Below are positions 47,401 to 60,029 of a stretch of 64,000 nucleotides of DNA, in pieces (within the stretch, counting starts at the first letter, position 1; every line of letters starts with the position of its first letter). The translations under genes were made by a program, and so were the position numbers. Location: NCBI RefSeq assembly GCF_007655135.1, contig NC_045134.1, forward strand, positions 14,218,982 to 14,282,981, written 5' to 3'. The notes under the pieces were generated by a model that saw nothing but the letters and a program-made list of their open reading frames with translations, ran no database searches and was not told the DNA's origin. The stretch is from Punica granatum. Taxonomy: Eukaryota; Streptophyta; Magnoliopsida; Myrtales; Lythraceae.

Positions 47401-50400
47401 TACCAAGTGAGGAGCAGAGAGGGGGAGGAGAGGAACTCAAATGGGTGGGAGAGAAGAAGGGAAGGGAGGAGGAAGGGATATTTAAACTGCAAGGAGGAGG
47501 AAACACCATAAGAGAAGAAGAAGAAGAAGAAGAAGAAGAAGGAGAAGGTTAAGGTGCAGGCAGGTTTCTTTCTTTGTGAGATTGTGAAAGGGATGGGTTG
47601 GGGGCAATGATGGGTGTTTCCTATAAAGGGGAAGAGATGATTAGTTATGTGCCATTCCAATCCTTCATTGTTTATGGGCTGCAATGGAGGAAGAGAGGCA
47701 AAAGAAAAGAGGAAAAGGAAGGAAGTGAGTGACTGAAGCCCAGAAAATAAGGCTATAAAGCCATTATTTAAATTTCCATCGATTTAAAAAAAAAAAAGAA
47801 ATGTTTTCATCAATTTCTTCCTTTCCTTTCGGGTGGTCTCCTCTTAACCTCTTTTGATGAGGAGAAGAGCAATTGGAAATGATTTTTTTTTTTATGGTTT
47901 TGGTGGTGGCATTGCGTTGTGATGTTGCATTGAGGTCATTGGTACGCTGAAAGTTATGACGGAATTCTTCCCCAAATCAGTAATGATAAACTGCACTGCC
48001 AGTGAATTGGTTTAACTTGTTTCATTAACAGATAAAGTTGCTTTGAGACCCAAACCGGAATTAGTCTCAATTGATTAATATGTTAACAATAAATCTTGAT
48101 GTCATTAGAATGAATCTTTGCCCAAAATGATCTTCCTCTTAAAACTATTTCCCACAATAACCTTACACAATGTTTCATTTTTTTAAAGTCCCGAAAACTT
48201 TACTGTCATATTTTTGGTCCCTGCCGAAAATTTATAAATTGGAACATTAAAAATTTAAAAACATAGAAAAATAAAGAAAAAAACCCGGGGTGGCGGCGGT
48301 CGAATTGGGGTGGGACTCTAGGGTTATAAACAAAACAAAAAAAAATCCAACTAAATCGTCAAGCTGAATTGAATCTAACTAAAAAAAGTTGAAAAAAAAA
48401 TTCTAATACCCACTAAAATCGATTTATTCACTGTTTAACACATAACAATTGCATCCAATTGAGCCAAATCCATTTATTTTAATCTAAATTTTAATATATA
48501 TTTTTAAAAAAGTTCGGTTAATGTAATAAAAAAGTGGTGATGTTTGGTTTGAGGTTTCCTCCTAAAGCGGTTATGATTTGAATTTATAAATTTGTATCAA
48601 ATTGAAACTTTTTTTTTTTTGGCATGATTCTGAACCGAACAGCAATATTCCCAACTCTAAGCCCACACAACCCTTCTCTCTTTGTAATTTAATCATATTT
48701 TCGTTTTTTACAATTTTCCATTTTATACGATTAAAAAGGACTTAGAAAAATAGAGAAAAAGTTTCAGGAACCTTATAAATAGATGAAAGATAATATAAGA
48801 CTATTGTGAAAATTATTTTGTGGGGAAGATTATTATAGGAAATATTTAAAAAAAATACTATTTTTGGGGAAAACTCGATTAAAATGGTATTCTGTCAGAA
48901 CTCTTTATTCAGGTTTTATTTGGAGAGAGTGCCTTTAGTTTAGCTTCATACTTCCTCCTCGAGCAACAGAATGCTTTTGAAATTTGTGGGTTTTGTTCCC
49001 CCTAGAGACATATTGTTCCGTCCCATTCTCAATCTTTTCCAAAGAGGACTAGAGGAAAGCTGAATGGTGAGATTCTTCTCTTGTGTAGATCTGTTTTCAA
49101 CTTCTACTACGCAAGAAAAAATCAGTCTTTTCAGCAAATCTTTCTAAGGTTCATTCATGTTCTCTTCTTATGCAAGTACTAGAGGATAAATAACCACTAC
49201 CGATGCTTTCACCGATCTTCCCTCATTCATTCATTCGATCAGCCTAGATAATTGATTGGACTCGGATTACAATTACATGATTATGGTTATTACTAGATGT
49301 GTGGACTCCATTAGATACATTTACATCGTGCAAAGTTCACTATGTATGGATAATTTTTTTTTAAAAAATCGTGTATATACAATTTCCCAAAGATCCTTAG
49401 TAAGAGAACAACTAAGTTTATTTATTGTAGACATTCTCTTTGTGATCCGTGGCTAGCCTTATAGGCTTGCTCCTTTTCTCTTTCTTTTTCTTTTTCTTTT
49501 TATTTTTTTCTAAAGAAAAAATATTTTGGAATTAATAAGTCATTTTCTAGCTGGGGAGTGGGGGACCAATAAAAATAATTAAATTGGGTGGGTTTCTTTA
49601 TTATCATTTATTATCATTTTAACTTTTTTTAGATAGATGTAGGCGGTGTTTGTAATTTAATTAATTAAGTGCTTAAAAGTTAGTTATAAAAGAAAATGAA
49701 TGTACAAAAGAGAAAAATATGAGAGATAAAAATCTAAACTACTTAATCATTAAGAAAAAAACACCTAATTCATTAAGTAAAATAATTTAACTTAGTGAAA
49801 TAAGTCATTCTCACTTATTAGTGCTCTTTATCTTTTACAAAAATTTTCTCATCCTTATTTATTTATCCATTTTCCTACACATTTCTTAGTTTAACTAATT
49901 AAATACTTAATTTTTAAGTACTTAATTTATTAAATACCATCTTAATCAGTTACCGGTGGGTTTTTGGAGAATGGGACACACGAGAGGATGTTGGTCTTTC
50001 AAGATTTTCTTGAAAAGCTTTGGAAGTCCCGACGACTAACGAAAGACTGCCTCTTTTTTCTATGAAATAAAATAATTAGGCGCTGGACTTTATCTTAGAT
50101 CAATGATGTCATGGACAAAATATTATCTACATATATAATTTTTGATTCCCACCTAAAGAATACGGATAGAATCTATAATCTAGATAAATATACATATATA
50201 TACTATACTATTATAAAACCAGAAGAGGAGTTTTGTGCAACTCTTTCTTTCCAAAAAGACCCATACTAAAATAGATGTAATTAATTATAGCCACACAATT
50301 AAGGATATAATTGTCATATCATTTCAATAACTACCCATCTTTATCCTATTTTTTCTCCTACTATCTGTTCTGTCTCTAATAACTTCCATGCATTCATTTT

Positions 50401-50624
50401 TTTTAATTATTCGATTATGAACTATAAAGTAAAGAAGAAGATAATTCACACAATTTCAACTAATCATACATTCTGTTCATGCAATTCCAAATTATATTAG
50501 CGCGGGTACGGAATCTAGTATGTATATATATATATATATAATATATATATTTGAATCCAAAGCAATAAATGGGGTTACAAAGTGAAATGTACTAAATAAT
50601 ATAGGATTAAGAGTAGAAAGCTAA
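47401..50624. other. Promoter of the BPS1-like gene and AT-rich intergenic DNA
   Basis: The first about 350 bases are purine-rich with (GAA)n at about 47515-47540. The rest has poly-A/T tracts and a (TA)n run at 50523-50550. No coding gene is supported on either strand. Confidence 0.5.
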
Positions 50625-51120
50625 GTATGCGTTTGGTAACGAAGTCAAATTTGATTTAATTTGATTTAGTTTAATTTAAGAAGATAAAAATAAAAGTAAT
50701 TGAGAAAAGTGTGTGAGAGAATTTGAAGAAAAAGAAAAAAAAGTAATGATTGTATTGTTAAATTGAGAAAAAATGTTGAATAGTTGAATAAATTTAATAT
50801 TTAAAAATTAATTGTAAGAAGTCAAGTTTGATTTAATTTAATCCAGTTTAATTTAAGAGATAAAAAAAAGTAATTGAGAAAATCATGTGAGAGAATTTAA
50901 AGAAAAAGATAAAAAAGTAATGATTGTATTGTTGAACTGAGAAAAAAATGTTGAATAATTAAAAGAATTTAATACTAAAAAATTAATTATAATAATAAAT
51001 AAGAAAAAAATGAAAAATAATTTGAAAAAAAAGTAAAAAAATAATTATTATGTCGTTGAATTAAATGAAAAAAAGTAAAGTAAAGTTAAGTTTGATTTTG
51101 TAAATAAAAAAACCATATAT
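50625..51120. mobile_element. Tourist/PIF-like MITE, copy 3, internally duplicated
   Basis: It begins TATGCGTTTGGTAACGAAGTC. The sequence of about 180 bases starting GAAGTCAAATTTGATTTAATTT at about 50640 is repeated from about 50819, both halves with AAAGTAATTGAGAAAA, TGTGAGAGAATTT and AAGTAATGATTGTATTGTT. The same words link it to copies at 38.2 and 43.5 kb. Ends are approximate. Confidence 0.5.
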
Positions 51121-51374
51121 CTAAACAATATTTACAGTTAAAATATACTATTCGTAGGGAAAAGAAAACGAGTTTCACTTTTGATATACTTCTATATAAT
51201 GTAATAGAGAATTAGTACAATAGTTATGCATTAAATGCATCAATACATAATAATTTTATTTATGTAAAATAATTAAATTTCTATATAAATTATTTTCCAG
51301 ATAATGATCCATTTTCTTTAAATAAATAATTAATTGTATCGATACAAATAAGTTCATAAATTCTAATTTTATGA

Positions 51375-52025
51375 TATATAAAAGAGAAAATAGCACTGTA
51401 CAATATTTATTTATTTTTTATTTTTTTCATACTGCAGTACAAATTCAAATAATTTCCTCGTGCAACACACATTTTTTTCACCGCACAACACGTCGTTCAT
51501 ATTTTGTTAAGAAATGGACGGAATGCTGAAGTGACAGCATATTTGGAGGGAGTTTTGCAACAAATAACAACTTAGGGGCATAGACAAATAAAACATAAGT
51601 TCAATTTTTTTTAAAAAAAGAGAAAATCCCATTTAGGATCGACGGAGGCGATTGGGGCGGCCCTGCCAACCACCCACCCCTCGATCGGGGTTGCTGGTTT
51701 GCTCAGACCACGCCGACGACCCCTGATTGGGGGTGGGTGGTTAACCAAGTCACCCCTAACCCCCCCCCGCTTTGAGGGATCCAAAATTTTTTTTTTTCAT
51801 TTTTAACATATATTTTATTTGTTTATACCCTTATGCTGCTGTTTGTAGCAAAACTTTCCCAAACATGCTGCAATGCCAGCATTTCTTCTTGACGGAATAT
51901 GGACGACATACTATGCGGTGAAAAAAAATATTTCCTACAATACGAGAAAATGATTTGAATTTGTGTTGCAGCGTGAAAAAAAGTCAAAAAATTGTGCTAT
52001 ATAGTGTTATTTTTGCTATATAAAA
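51375..52025. mobile_element. Long-TIR Mutator-like element (633 bp plus 9-bp TSDs)
   Basis: The body is 51384-52016, between perfect TATATAAAA duplications (51375-51383 and 52017-52025). The left end GAGAAAATAGCACTGTACAA and the reverse complement of the right end GCAAAAATAACACTATATAG open inverted repeats of about 220 bases sharing CAAATTCAAAT, TTTTTTTCACCGCA, CGTCGTTCATATT and AAATGGACGGAATGC-like words. The core (about 51640-51770) is markedly GC-rich (GGTTGCTGG, GGGGGTGGGTGG), unlike its surroundings. No transposase frame is present. Confidence 0.75.
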
Positions 52026-54136
52026 TGATATATATATATATATATATAAATTCTGAAATTTTCTATACACCGAATAGATGTAAAGTTTTGTGATGGAAAT
52101 TTATGCTCTAAGATATTCTAAAAGATGTTGCATTTAGGGTTTTTGCTCTTTTTGATATTGCAGCAAGTTAAGTATATATATTTTTCTTTCTATAATGTAA
52201 CAATAGTGAAAAAACTTGTATGTATTACATTTATTTTATATTCTCTTTATCATTATAGCAAATTGAATTCACTAATAAATATCCAATAGGAAAATAACAT
52301 ATAAGAGCTTATATGTACATTGACTATAATTGTTACTGTAATATTCGGTAGTTTTCTCTAAATTTAGAAATCGCGATCTATAAATATATAGTATTATGAC
52401 ATTGAGCAGAGATGTTCATTCTAAAATGGTTTATTTTATATATCTTTTTATTTATAACAATAATTTAATCAGTGATCAAAATAAAGCAATTTATGTGATA
52501 ACTGGTTTAGTTATGCAAAATAAACAGTTCAATTTTTAATTGAAAATACTATGTATTCATGGGAAAAATAACTTGGTAAAAGAACTAAAAGTAATTTTAC
52601 CATCATTGTATATTTCACATTTTCATTTTACGACCTTAATTACGCAAATGATTTCTTATTTTATGTAAAACTATTAGAATATGAATTTATCAGAAGCAAA
52701 TGCCTTAACTATAATAATTATCTTTCAAAAATATTTTATTGTTAATTTGAATAGAATAAATATGTCCAAAACCAATTCCTCGCATGGGTAGCAGGCGAGT
52801 TGTGAAATTATTCTCTTCCACCCTAATCGGTATGGACATAGTGGTAATTTTACCCAATTGTAGCTTAAGTGTATTTAACTTATTATTTATTAATTAATAT
52901 AACTTATTTTTACAATTTTTGATGGGGTAAGTATCTATTATTAAATTTTAAAAATAAACAAGAGTGTACCTTAATAAAAAAAAACTGTTCGATGATACTT
53001 TAATAGTTGTAAAAATGAAATATTATGAAGGACTAAAATAAAACACCAATATTTAGAGGGGTTTAAGGAACTTGAGTTAATTTCAATTTTTTTAATGAAT
53101 GGCATTATTGTTTCTTTGACATAAATAAAAATATATGATATTTAATAATTCATTTTTTGGATTGAATATTGAAATGAAATCTATTTTTATATAAATTCTT
53201 TTGTAGAGCGTATTTTGCATATAAAATTTGTTGAAAAAATGATAAGAGTGTTTCGCATGGGCAAAGAACTAGTGTCAAATAAAATAGAAAGCAGATAAAC
53301 TTTATGGGCTTGGGCAAAGAACTAATGTCAAGTAAAATTGAAAGCAGATAATAAAATTTTATGGGTTTTATCGGATAATATGACATTTTTTTATTTGAAA
53401 TTGCATTCCATGGTGCGACTAAATTACAAACATTTAATATTATCTAATTGTGTCACCCCTCTCAGCTCTTCAGTTTGGAAATACTTTGATATTACTTCAA
53501 CCACTAATTTATCAAGAGATTCTTTTAAGATTGTTCTGAACATTTATTCGTGAAATGGTAATTTTCAAAATAAAGTACTTAATATTTATTCATAAATTGC
53601 AAAGTTTGCTTTCTATATAATAAATTAGACTGATCATGATTTTTTTAATGATATTAAATTATCGTAGTAGTTGAAAGACAATCAACCCTGAGGTTTTCGT
53701 GAAATCTGGATATTTAATGCAGTCTTTAAAAAATATTCAAGAAAAAAAAAAGAGTCTAACAAGCTGCCATACAAAAAATAATAAAACAAAGCGCCTCCCG
53801 TCCATTTAGACGCTCTTTAAAACGGTAATTATATAAGAACCCGTAACAAGATGTCATGCAAATGTTCCACTGGGGCATCTTGTGCCGCAAAACACACAAT
53901 TAAATCTCCACCAAGATTGATATATTACAATAACGCCAGTCTAAACTTTTTGGATATGCTATTCATACTTATGCCCAAAAAAACCAAACCATCCTTACGG
54001 ATTATGTTTATGCCATTTCTCATCCATCATGTTAATATGACGATAAAAGTTGAATTTTTTTTTTGGTAAATGACAATGCTGTGAATACTTTCAGTCATTT
54101 TAACCACATAAATAAAATGTCCATAAGATTTCATCG
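52026..54136. other. AT-rich gene-poor stretch
   Basis: It starts with a (TA)n run (52028-52048). No gene, repeat array or mobile-element end is supported. GTCTAACAAG-type genic words are absent and open frames are short. Confidence 0.45.
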
Positions 54137-54355
54137 TTAAGAACAAGAATAAGAGCAGAAGTGGTGCTGTTGGTGAGCACTCATGCCCGATGCTGCAGTT
54201 TCTCTTGTAAAACATCTATGAGTGCAAGATGACGAGCTACGACGATGCTTTAATTGACATTTTGCATTATTATTTGCTTTTGAAGGAAGAGATTGTGCAA
54301 TAATTAATTTAAGGTAGATGAATGTACACAAAATCATAATAAACTGGAGAACCAT
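54137..54355 (-). CDS. Candidate small secreted Cys-containing peptide (72 aa)
   Basis: The minus-strand frame opens with a hydrophobic N-terminus (MVLQFIMILCTFIYLKLIIAQ) that looks like a signal peptide with a plausible cleavage after AQ. A basic/Ser-rich region with RRSSSSC follows, then Cys residues spaced ...C...C...C...C..C to the stop. Small secreted peptides of plants look like this, but the Cys pattern matches no family I know and the frame may be fortuitous in AT-rich DNA. The overlapping upstream frame (54334-54553) is treated separately. Confidence 0.22.
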   Translation of the reverse strand: MVLQFIMILCTFIYLKLIIAQSLPSKANNNAKCQLKHRRSSSSCTHRCFTRETAASGMSAHQQHHFCSYSCS

Positions 54356-54553
54356 TGTGCTGCGTGGATCTTTACATTCGAGGGAGTATTGGACGAAGAG
54401 GGTAATGTGCTTTTGCCAACGGGAAGGTCCATTTCCTCTTGAAACATAACGTTCAAGGATTCTTTGGTATCAGTCGACGTGTTGAACCAAGAGTCGAAGG
54501 TTTCATCTTTGTTCACTATGTCCGCCTCTTCGATCTCCGCATTAGACGGATCT
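54334..54553 (-). pseudogene. Unrecognised coding-like ORF remnant
   Basis: The minus-strand frame is open from about 54553 and has an internal ATG at 54516. The translation has non-random, protein-like composition (IDPSNAEIEEADIVNKDE, ETFDSWFN, FQEEMDLPVG, SSNTPSNVKIHAAQWF) and ends with SSLL and a stop. It could be an exon or the C-terminal remnant of a regulatory protein. No homologue is recognised and no adjoining exon was found. Confidence 0.2.
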
Positions 54554-56510
54554 ATCTAAAGAACGAGTTTGATCTAGACTAATCTCAACAATCCAAGCTG
54601 GGTTGTGCCTATGCGAATTTTGATAAATGAACTTTTATCGGGGAATTGGAGGAGATGATGGAAACCCTTGGTGGTTATACAAGATGGGGTAAGGTGCATT
54701 GGGCAGTTTCGGTGGGGGAATGCATTATACGTATACACTATGAGATCCGAACAGATTTGCATTATTCTTTTAGATTTTTCACTTTTTTGACACATAGGGT
54801 GATGAGAGACACTCTTGGTCCTCAGGGCACATCCTAAACACAAGTAGCTTCTTAATGAGCTTTTGATCAATAATAAAGTAGATACATTATAGGGATTTAA
54901 TATCTAATTTTGGGTAGGATCCACTAGACAATTGAGTTGCTTTGTGAACTCCCAAGTTGCTTTTTGAGGGCGTTTAGTACGAGCAATCTATCTAGATTAT
55001 CAGTAATGTGCTATTTAAATTTCCTGGACACACATATTGCCATGTTTGGCAACGACTAATGACTCATAACTGGTAATCTGGATGAGGGGGCAACATGTTG
55101 ATTACCACTCAACTCAATGGTAATCCTAAATTCCGATTTTACACTTTTCTTCATCACTTCACATATTTTTCCAATATGAACTAATCGTCCCAGCCCACCC
55201 CACCACACCATCCTAGTCAGCACTACCACCTCCTTTCACAGTCAACGCCATTCACAACCCCGCCGTCTTCTATTCCATTATTGATTTGTCCTCCATATTT
55301 TGTCCCATTTATGTAACAAAACCATTAACGATCTTTTGATTGGACTTTACATCTCCCACGAGAACCCTTATTCTCTTTGAAAGCATTGTGGATATATACA
55401 TAGTATGCATACAAGCATGCTCCAAAGTCGTAGTTGTGAGAAGCACACGAAACGATGAGATATATGCATGTATACATTGCCTGATTTTCCTCGTAATTCA
55501 CGAACCTTCAATTAAGAATTAAATTGTCCGAGCAACTAAAAAGACAAATCTCATCGTCATGAATTAAATTACACAAGTATTTCAAATTAGCCGATAAACA
55601 ACGAGCATAGGTCTTAAAAAAGGAAGTTGTGGCGTTTCATTTTAAACGCGCTCCAGCTTTTATATATATATATATATATATATCGATCGATTGATCTCTC
55701 CAATCCTTATTTACTAAATTAAATTGATTATCGAGATATATTCCCACTTTTCTAAGCCAAAAAATTATATATATACCGTGGACCTAGGGAAAAATGAAGA
55801 TACAAGCCAAGAAAATAAGGTGTACTACCCTTTTCTTTTATTATTTGGCATAGAAAATAACAAAATAGTGAAAACTCGAAAATTTTCCAAAATCAAGCAG
55901 GTTACATTGCTTTCATTGAAGAACCCGGAGGCAACGGCCTGCTGCAACTCTTTCACTGAAGCTTAGTTTGAAAACGTACTGAAATTATAGATTCCAAAAT
56001 AAAATAAAATGTTTGGAAAACTTTAACTTAAATTTTCTAAAAGTAATAATGGATGATTAGTTAATACTTAAAATATAAAAGAAATTATAAGTATTTTGCG
56101 TAATTACTATCTAATAATCTGCCAAAAAAATTGCAATAATTAAATTTACGTACAATTCATGATTTGGATGTTTCTTAGAAAAAGTTCTGCTTAAAAGGAA
56201 AAAGAAAAACAAAAAGGTGCCCTTGACACCTCTCCATGCACTTGGAAATCAACTCTAGGTATAAGTGAGAATCCAACTTATGTCTTTCAAATCTAGAAAA
56301 CAGTCAGTCTACAAAATTTTTAAAAATCCGTCATAAATAAGAAGTTTTTATTTAAAAACATTGAATTTTCTATGTATAGGATTTGGGCCTGATCGAGTTA
56401 AGTACGCCCATACAAGACTCTACACGACACAAATAGACATGTGATTTTCTCATTTTTCCAAATCTAGAACGTGGTTCATATAATTACACAAACGGTTTGA
56501 AATTTAGTCA
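54554..56510. other. Intergenic DNA without recognised genes
   Basis: Mixed-composition sequence with a (TA)n run at 55660-55682. Short frames on both strands show no domain. Nothing else supported. Confidence 0.45.
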
Positions 56511-56828
56511 TGATATGTAGATAAATTACGACCATTTGATTATTTAAAGCCCATGAGGGCATATGGGCCCATCGATAAGGCCCAACCGATTTCCACATAT
56601 ATCATCTTCATTCTTTACATATATACTAAAATTTTCAAGGTAAACTCAAACACACTGTTTCACTACTCTCTAAACCTCTCTCTAACTTGAATGTCGGAGG
56701 GGGCTCTCAGGCACCGCCTCGAGAGCCTTTCTTTATCTTGTAGGCCATGGGCGGCGGTTGGACTTGAAGGAGGACCCGGAGATCCTTCGTGATAGGGAGA
56801 GGATTCTGACCCGAACCTTTTTCCCGCA
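56511..56828 (+). repeat. 5' LTR of the small non-autonomous element (318 bp)
   Basis: It starts TGATATGTAGATA and ends TTTTTCCCGCA. It has about 20 extra bases after the start compared with the 3' copy. Confidence 0.78.
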
Positions 56829-56832
56829 TAAT

Positions 56833-56850
56833 TGGCGCCGTTTGTGGGAA
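56833..56850 (+). promoter_or_regulatory. Primer-binding site (TGGCGCCGTTTGTGGGAA)
   Basis: It lies four bases after the 5' LTR. TGGCGCCGTyTGTGGGAA-type sites are common after LTRs of plant gypsy-related elements. The primer tRNA was not determined. Confidence 0.75.
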
Positions 56851-57837
56851 CCGTGACAAAAAAAAAAAAGAAAAGTCATGAGAGAGAATGAGGCGGACGG
56901 CAATGCCGTAAAGTGTGGGCTCCACAATTATATAAGAACTTTCTCCCTTGCACTGGCCTTTTCTGTCAGCAGCCCAAGCTTTGGGCCCCTGCTGAACAGA
57001 GATGGGAACGGGTTCAAGTCCGGCAGCCGCGTCAGCTCGACCTCGCCCTCATCACCAACCGATTCCCTCACTCACTCCCCGTTCGGGCCTCGACTCCAAC
57101 GCTGAACTCTTCTCCACCTCTGCGGTATCATCTCAAATCGCTCCAAAATCAAGTGCATTTTAGCTCGTGGCAATTGCTCCTCATGGCAACCGCTCTTTGC
57201 CTAACATTCCGAAATGACATTCAAGTCAAGCTCAGCCACGATCAGAGCTCTTCAGCTCACTGCACTGAATGGGCTGAATGCAAGTTATGGTGCATGTACA
57301 CTTGTGAATGACTGAGACAAACACGTAGTCAATCATAGGAAGAAGAAACAACGGGCATAAATCCATATGGGGATCCAAGGCGCTTCACTTCTTCATCGTC
57401 TGAACTTTTTACCTTTCGATTAAGCATCTGAAAATCTCGGAGCTTGATGGGTAGCCTTGTCTCTCATTCCAACCCAGCTAGAAAGTCATTTTTATATATA
57501 TATATATATCAAGGGGAGGTTTCTAATCGCTAGCAACTTCTCTCATCAATCTTACTACTTCAAATTATTTTATAACATCATCGATATGTATTATCGAAGT
57601 GATACACGTGATGGTATCCTTTATCATTAAAAGGGTGGTAGCTCACTTTAAATACTTTCATACATTACATTGATATCAAAGAGTCATTCTCAGACTTTAC
57701 AGATTCCGTGGAGTCCCGAAAAAGACAAAGGTTATGGGATTGAAACTTTAGCATGCTGCAACGCACAATTGATCTCGTATAAGAATGATAATATTCTTTT
57801 GACTACGACGGACTCAAGTCATCTCTACGCCTTTGCA
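56851..57837 (+). other. Internal leader of the small LTR element
   Basis: About 1 kb without a recognisable gag or pol domain, with a (TA)n run near 57493-57508. The segment 57690-57760 (TTACAGATTCCGTGGAGTCCC, AAAGACAAAGG) may be a relic of a coding region but cannot be assigned. Confidence 0.45.
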
Positions 57838-58460
57838 TTCAGTCTCGGCAGGTCGAGTCTTCTCGCCTGGGACTTCGACCGACTACGACGGGCGCGAGAA
57901 ACCTCTATGCCCTCGCATTCAATCCCAACAGGCTTGAGTTTCCTCGTTTGGGACTTCGATCGACTACGACGGGCTTGAGAAGCCTCTATGCCCTCACACT
58001 CAGTCCTGACCTGCTCGAGTTTCCACACCTAGGACTTCGACTGATTACGACGAGCTCGAGAAACCTCTATGCCCTCACACTCAATCCTGACAGGCTTGAG
58101 TTTTCTCGCCTGGGACTTCGACCGACTATGACGGGCTCAAGACACCTCTATGCCCTCGCACTTAGTCCAAACATGCTCGAGTTTTCTCGCTTGGGACATC
58201 GACAAAATACGATAGGCTCGAGAAACCTCTATGCCCTCGCATTCAGTCCTGACAGGCTCGAATCTACTCGACTAGGGCTTAGACCAACTACGACGGGCCC
58301 GAGACACCTTCACGCCCTTGCATTTAGTTCGGACAAGGTCTCCTCGACTGGGACTTGACCGACTACGGTGGACTCAAGACACCTCCACACCCTCGCTCTC
58401 AGTCTCGACAGGCTCGAGTCTCCTCGCCTAGGACTTCGACTGAGTGTGAGGGCATAGAGG
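57838..58460 (+). repeat. 81-bp tandem repeats in the small LTR element
   Basis: The unit contains CTCGCCTGGGACTTCGACCG, ACTACGACGGGCTCGAGA and ACCTCTATGCCCTCGCA. GACTTCGA recurs at 57871, 57952 and 58033, giving a period of 81 (27 codons), so one frame reads as a 27-residue peptide repeat (WDFDRLRRARETS...). Later units degrade. No protein function is implied. Confidence 0.85.
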
Positions 58461-58559
58461 TTTTCCTCGCCTGGGATTTCGACCAACAACGACGGGCTCT
58501 AGACACCTCTACGCCCTTGCACTCAGTCCCGACAAGCTTGAGCTTCATCACCTGAGACA

Positions 58560-59890
58560 TCGACTGAGAACTACGGACTTAAGCACAAGCTCGAGTAACC
58601 TCGCCCTCTCGCTCCATCCCCACAGGCTCGAGTAACCTTGCTTATGGACGTTAACCGAAGACCACCTCGAATAACCTAGCCTTCTCGCTCTGTACTCAAA
58701 GGCTAGAATAACCTCGCCTATGGACATCGTCAGAAGACAATGGGCTCGACAATCCTCATGTTGTTCCCATAGGCTCGACGAACGAAACTCGCCTCGAACG
58801 ACGACACCGCTTACGGGCTCCAGTATCCTCGCCCTCTCACTCCATCCCATAGGCTCAAGCGATCTCGCCTTGGACAATGACACTGCTTACGGGCTCGAGT
58901 ATCCTCTCCCTTTCACTCTATCCCTACTGGCTCAAGGAATGAAACTCGCCTCGGACGATGACACCGCTTACGGGCTCAAGTATCCTCACCCTCTCACTCC
59001 ATCCTATAGGCTCGAGCAAACTCGCTTTGGACGACACTGCTTACGAGCTTGAGTATCCTCTCCCTTGCACTCCGTACCTACTGGCTCGGCGAATGAAACT
59101 CACTCGGACGATGACATCGCTTATGGGCTTGAGTATCCTACCCCTTTCACTCCACCCCATAGGCTCAAGCGACCTTGCCGACGATGACAGTGCTTACGAG
59201 CTCGAGTATCCTCACCCTTTCACTCCGTCCTCATAGGCTCGACAAGCAATCTCGTCTTGGAAGACAACACTGCTTATGGGCTCGAATATCCTTGTCCTTT
59301 CAGTCCGCCCTAACAGGCTCGACGAACGAAACTTGCCTTGAACGTTGACACTGCTTATGGGCTCGAGTAACCTTGCCCGCTTACTCTGTCCCATAGGCTC
59401 CAGTGACCTCGTTTCGAATGTCAATACTGCCTACGGGTTCGAGTGACCTCGCTCTCTAACTTCATCCTGCAAACTTAAGCGATCTTGCCTTGGACGTTAA
59501 CACTGTTTACAAGTTCAAGTGACCTCACTCTTTTACTCCGTCCTGTAGGCTTGAGCTATCTCGACTCGGACGTCAACGCTATTTACGGGGTTGAGTGACC
59601 TTGCCTTCTAAATTCGTCCCTCAGGCTCGAATGACTTTGCCTCGGACATCGACATCGTCTACGCGTTCGAGCATCCTCATCCTCATCACTTCATCCCTGC
59701 AAGCTCAAGTTTCCTCGCCTCAGACATCGATCAAGGACAATGGGCTGGAGAAATCCATGCCTTATGGCTCCATCTTCACGAGCTCGAGTTCCCCTGTCTC
59801 GAACATTAACCCTACTTATGGGCTCGAGCAATCCTCGCCCGACACCAAGACGCACAACAAGCTTGAATGACCTCACCTAAGGCATTTACT
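58560..59890 (+). repeat. Second degenerate tandem-repeat block (75-85 bp units)
   Basis: Units built on GACACTGCTTACGGGCTCGA and GTATCCTCGCCCTCTCACTC recur with 75-85 bp spacing, with many substitutions and small indels. They are related to the 81-bp block upstream by the CAGGCTCGAGT words. Units near 59600-59890 are barely recognisable. Confidence 0.75.
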
Positions 59891-60029
59891 GACTAAGGAC
59901 TCGAGAGCTACATACGTTATGCTATAAACATCCCCACAATACACTTTAGGGCAAGTGTCATATCCCAACTTTGGCCAGAAAAGAGTTATTTTCGTGCCGA
60001 CAAAATGCCGCTCTGAAACCGTGGGCAAG

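Noticed and set aside
59956..59966. 3' LTR start at TGTCATATCCC
   Set aside because: The 5' LTR has no matching sequence there. Similarity between the two LTRs begins at TGATATxTAGATA (56511 and 60030).
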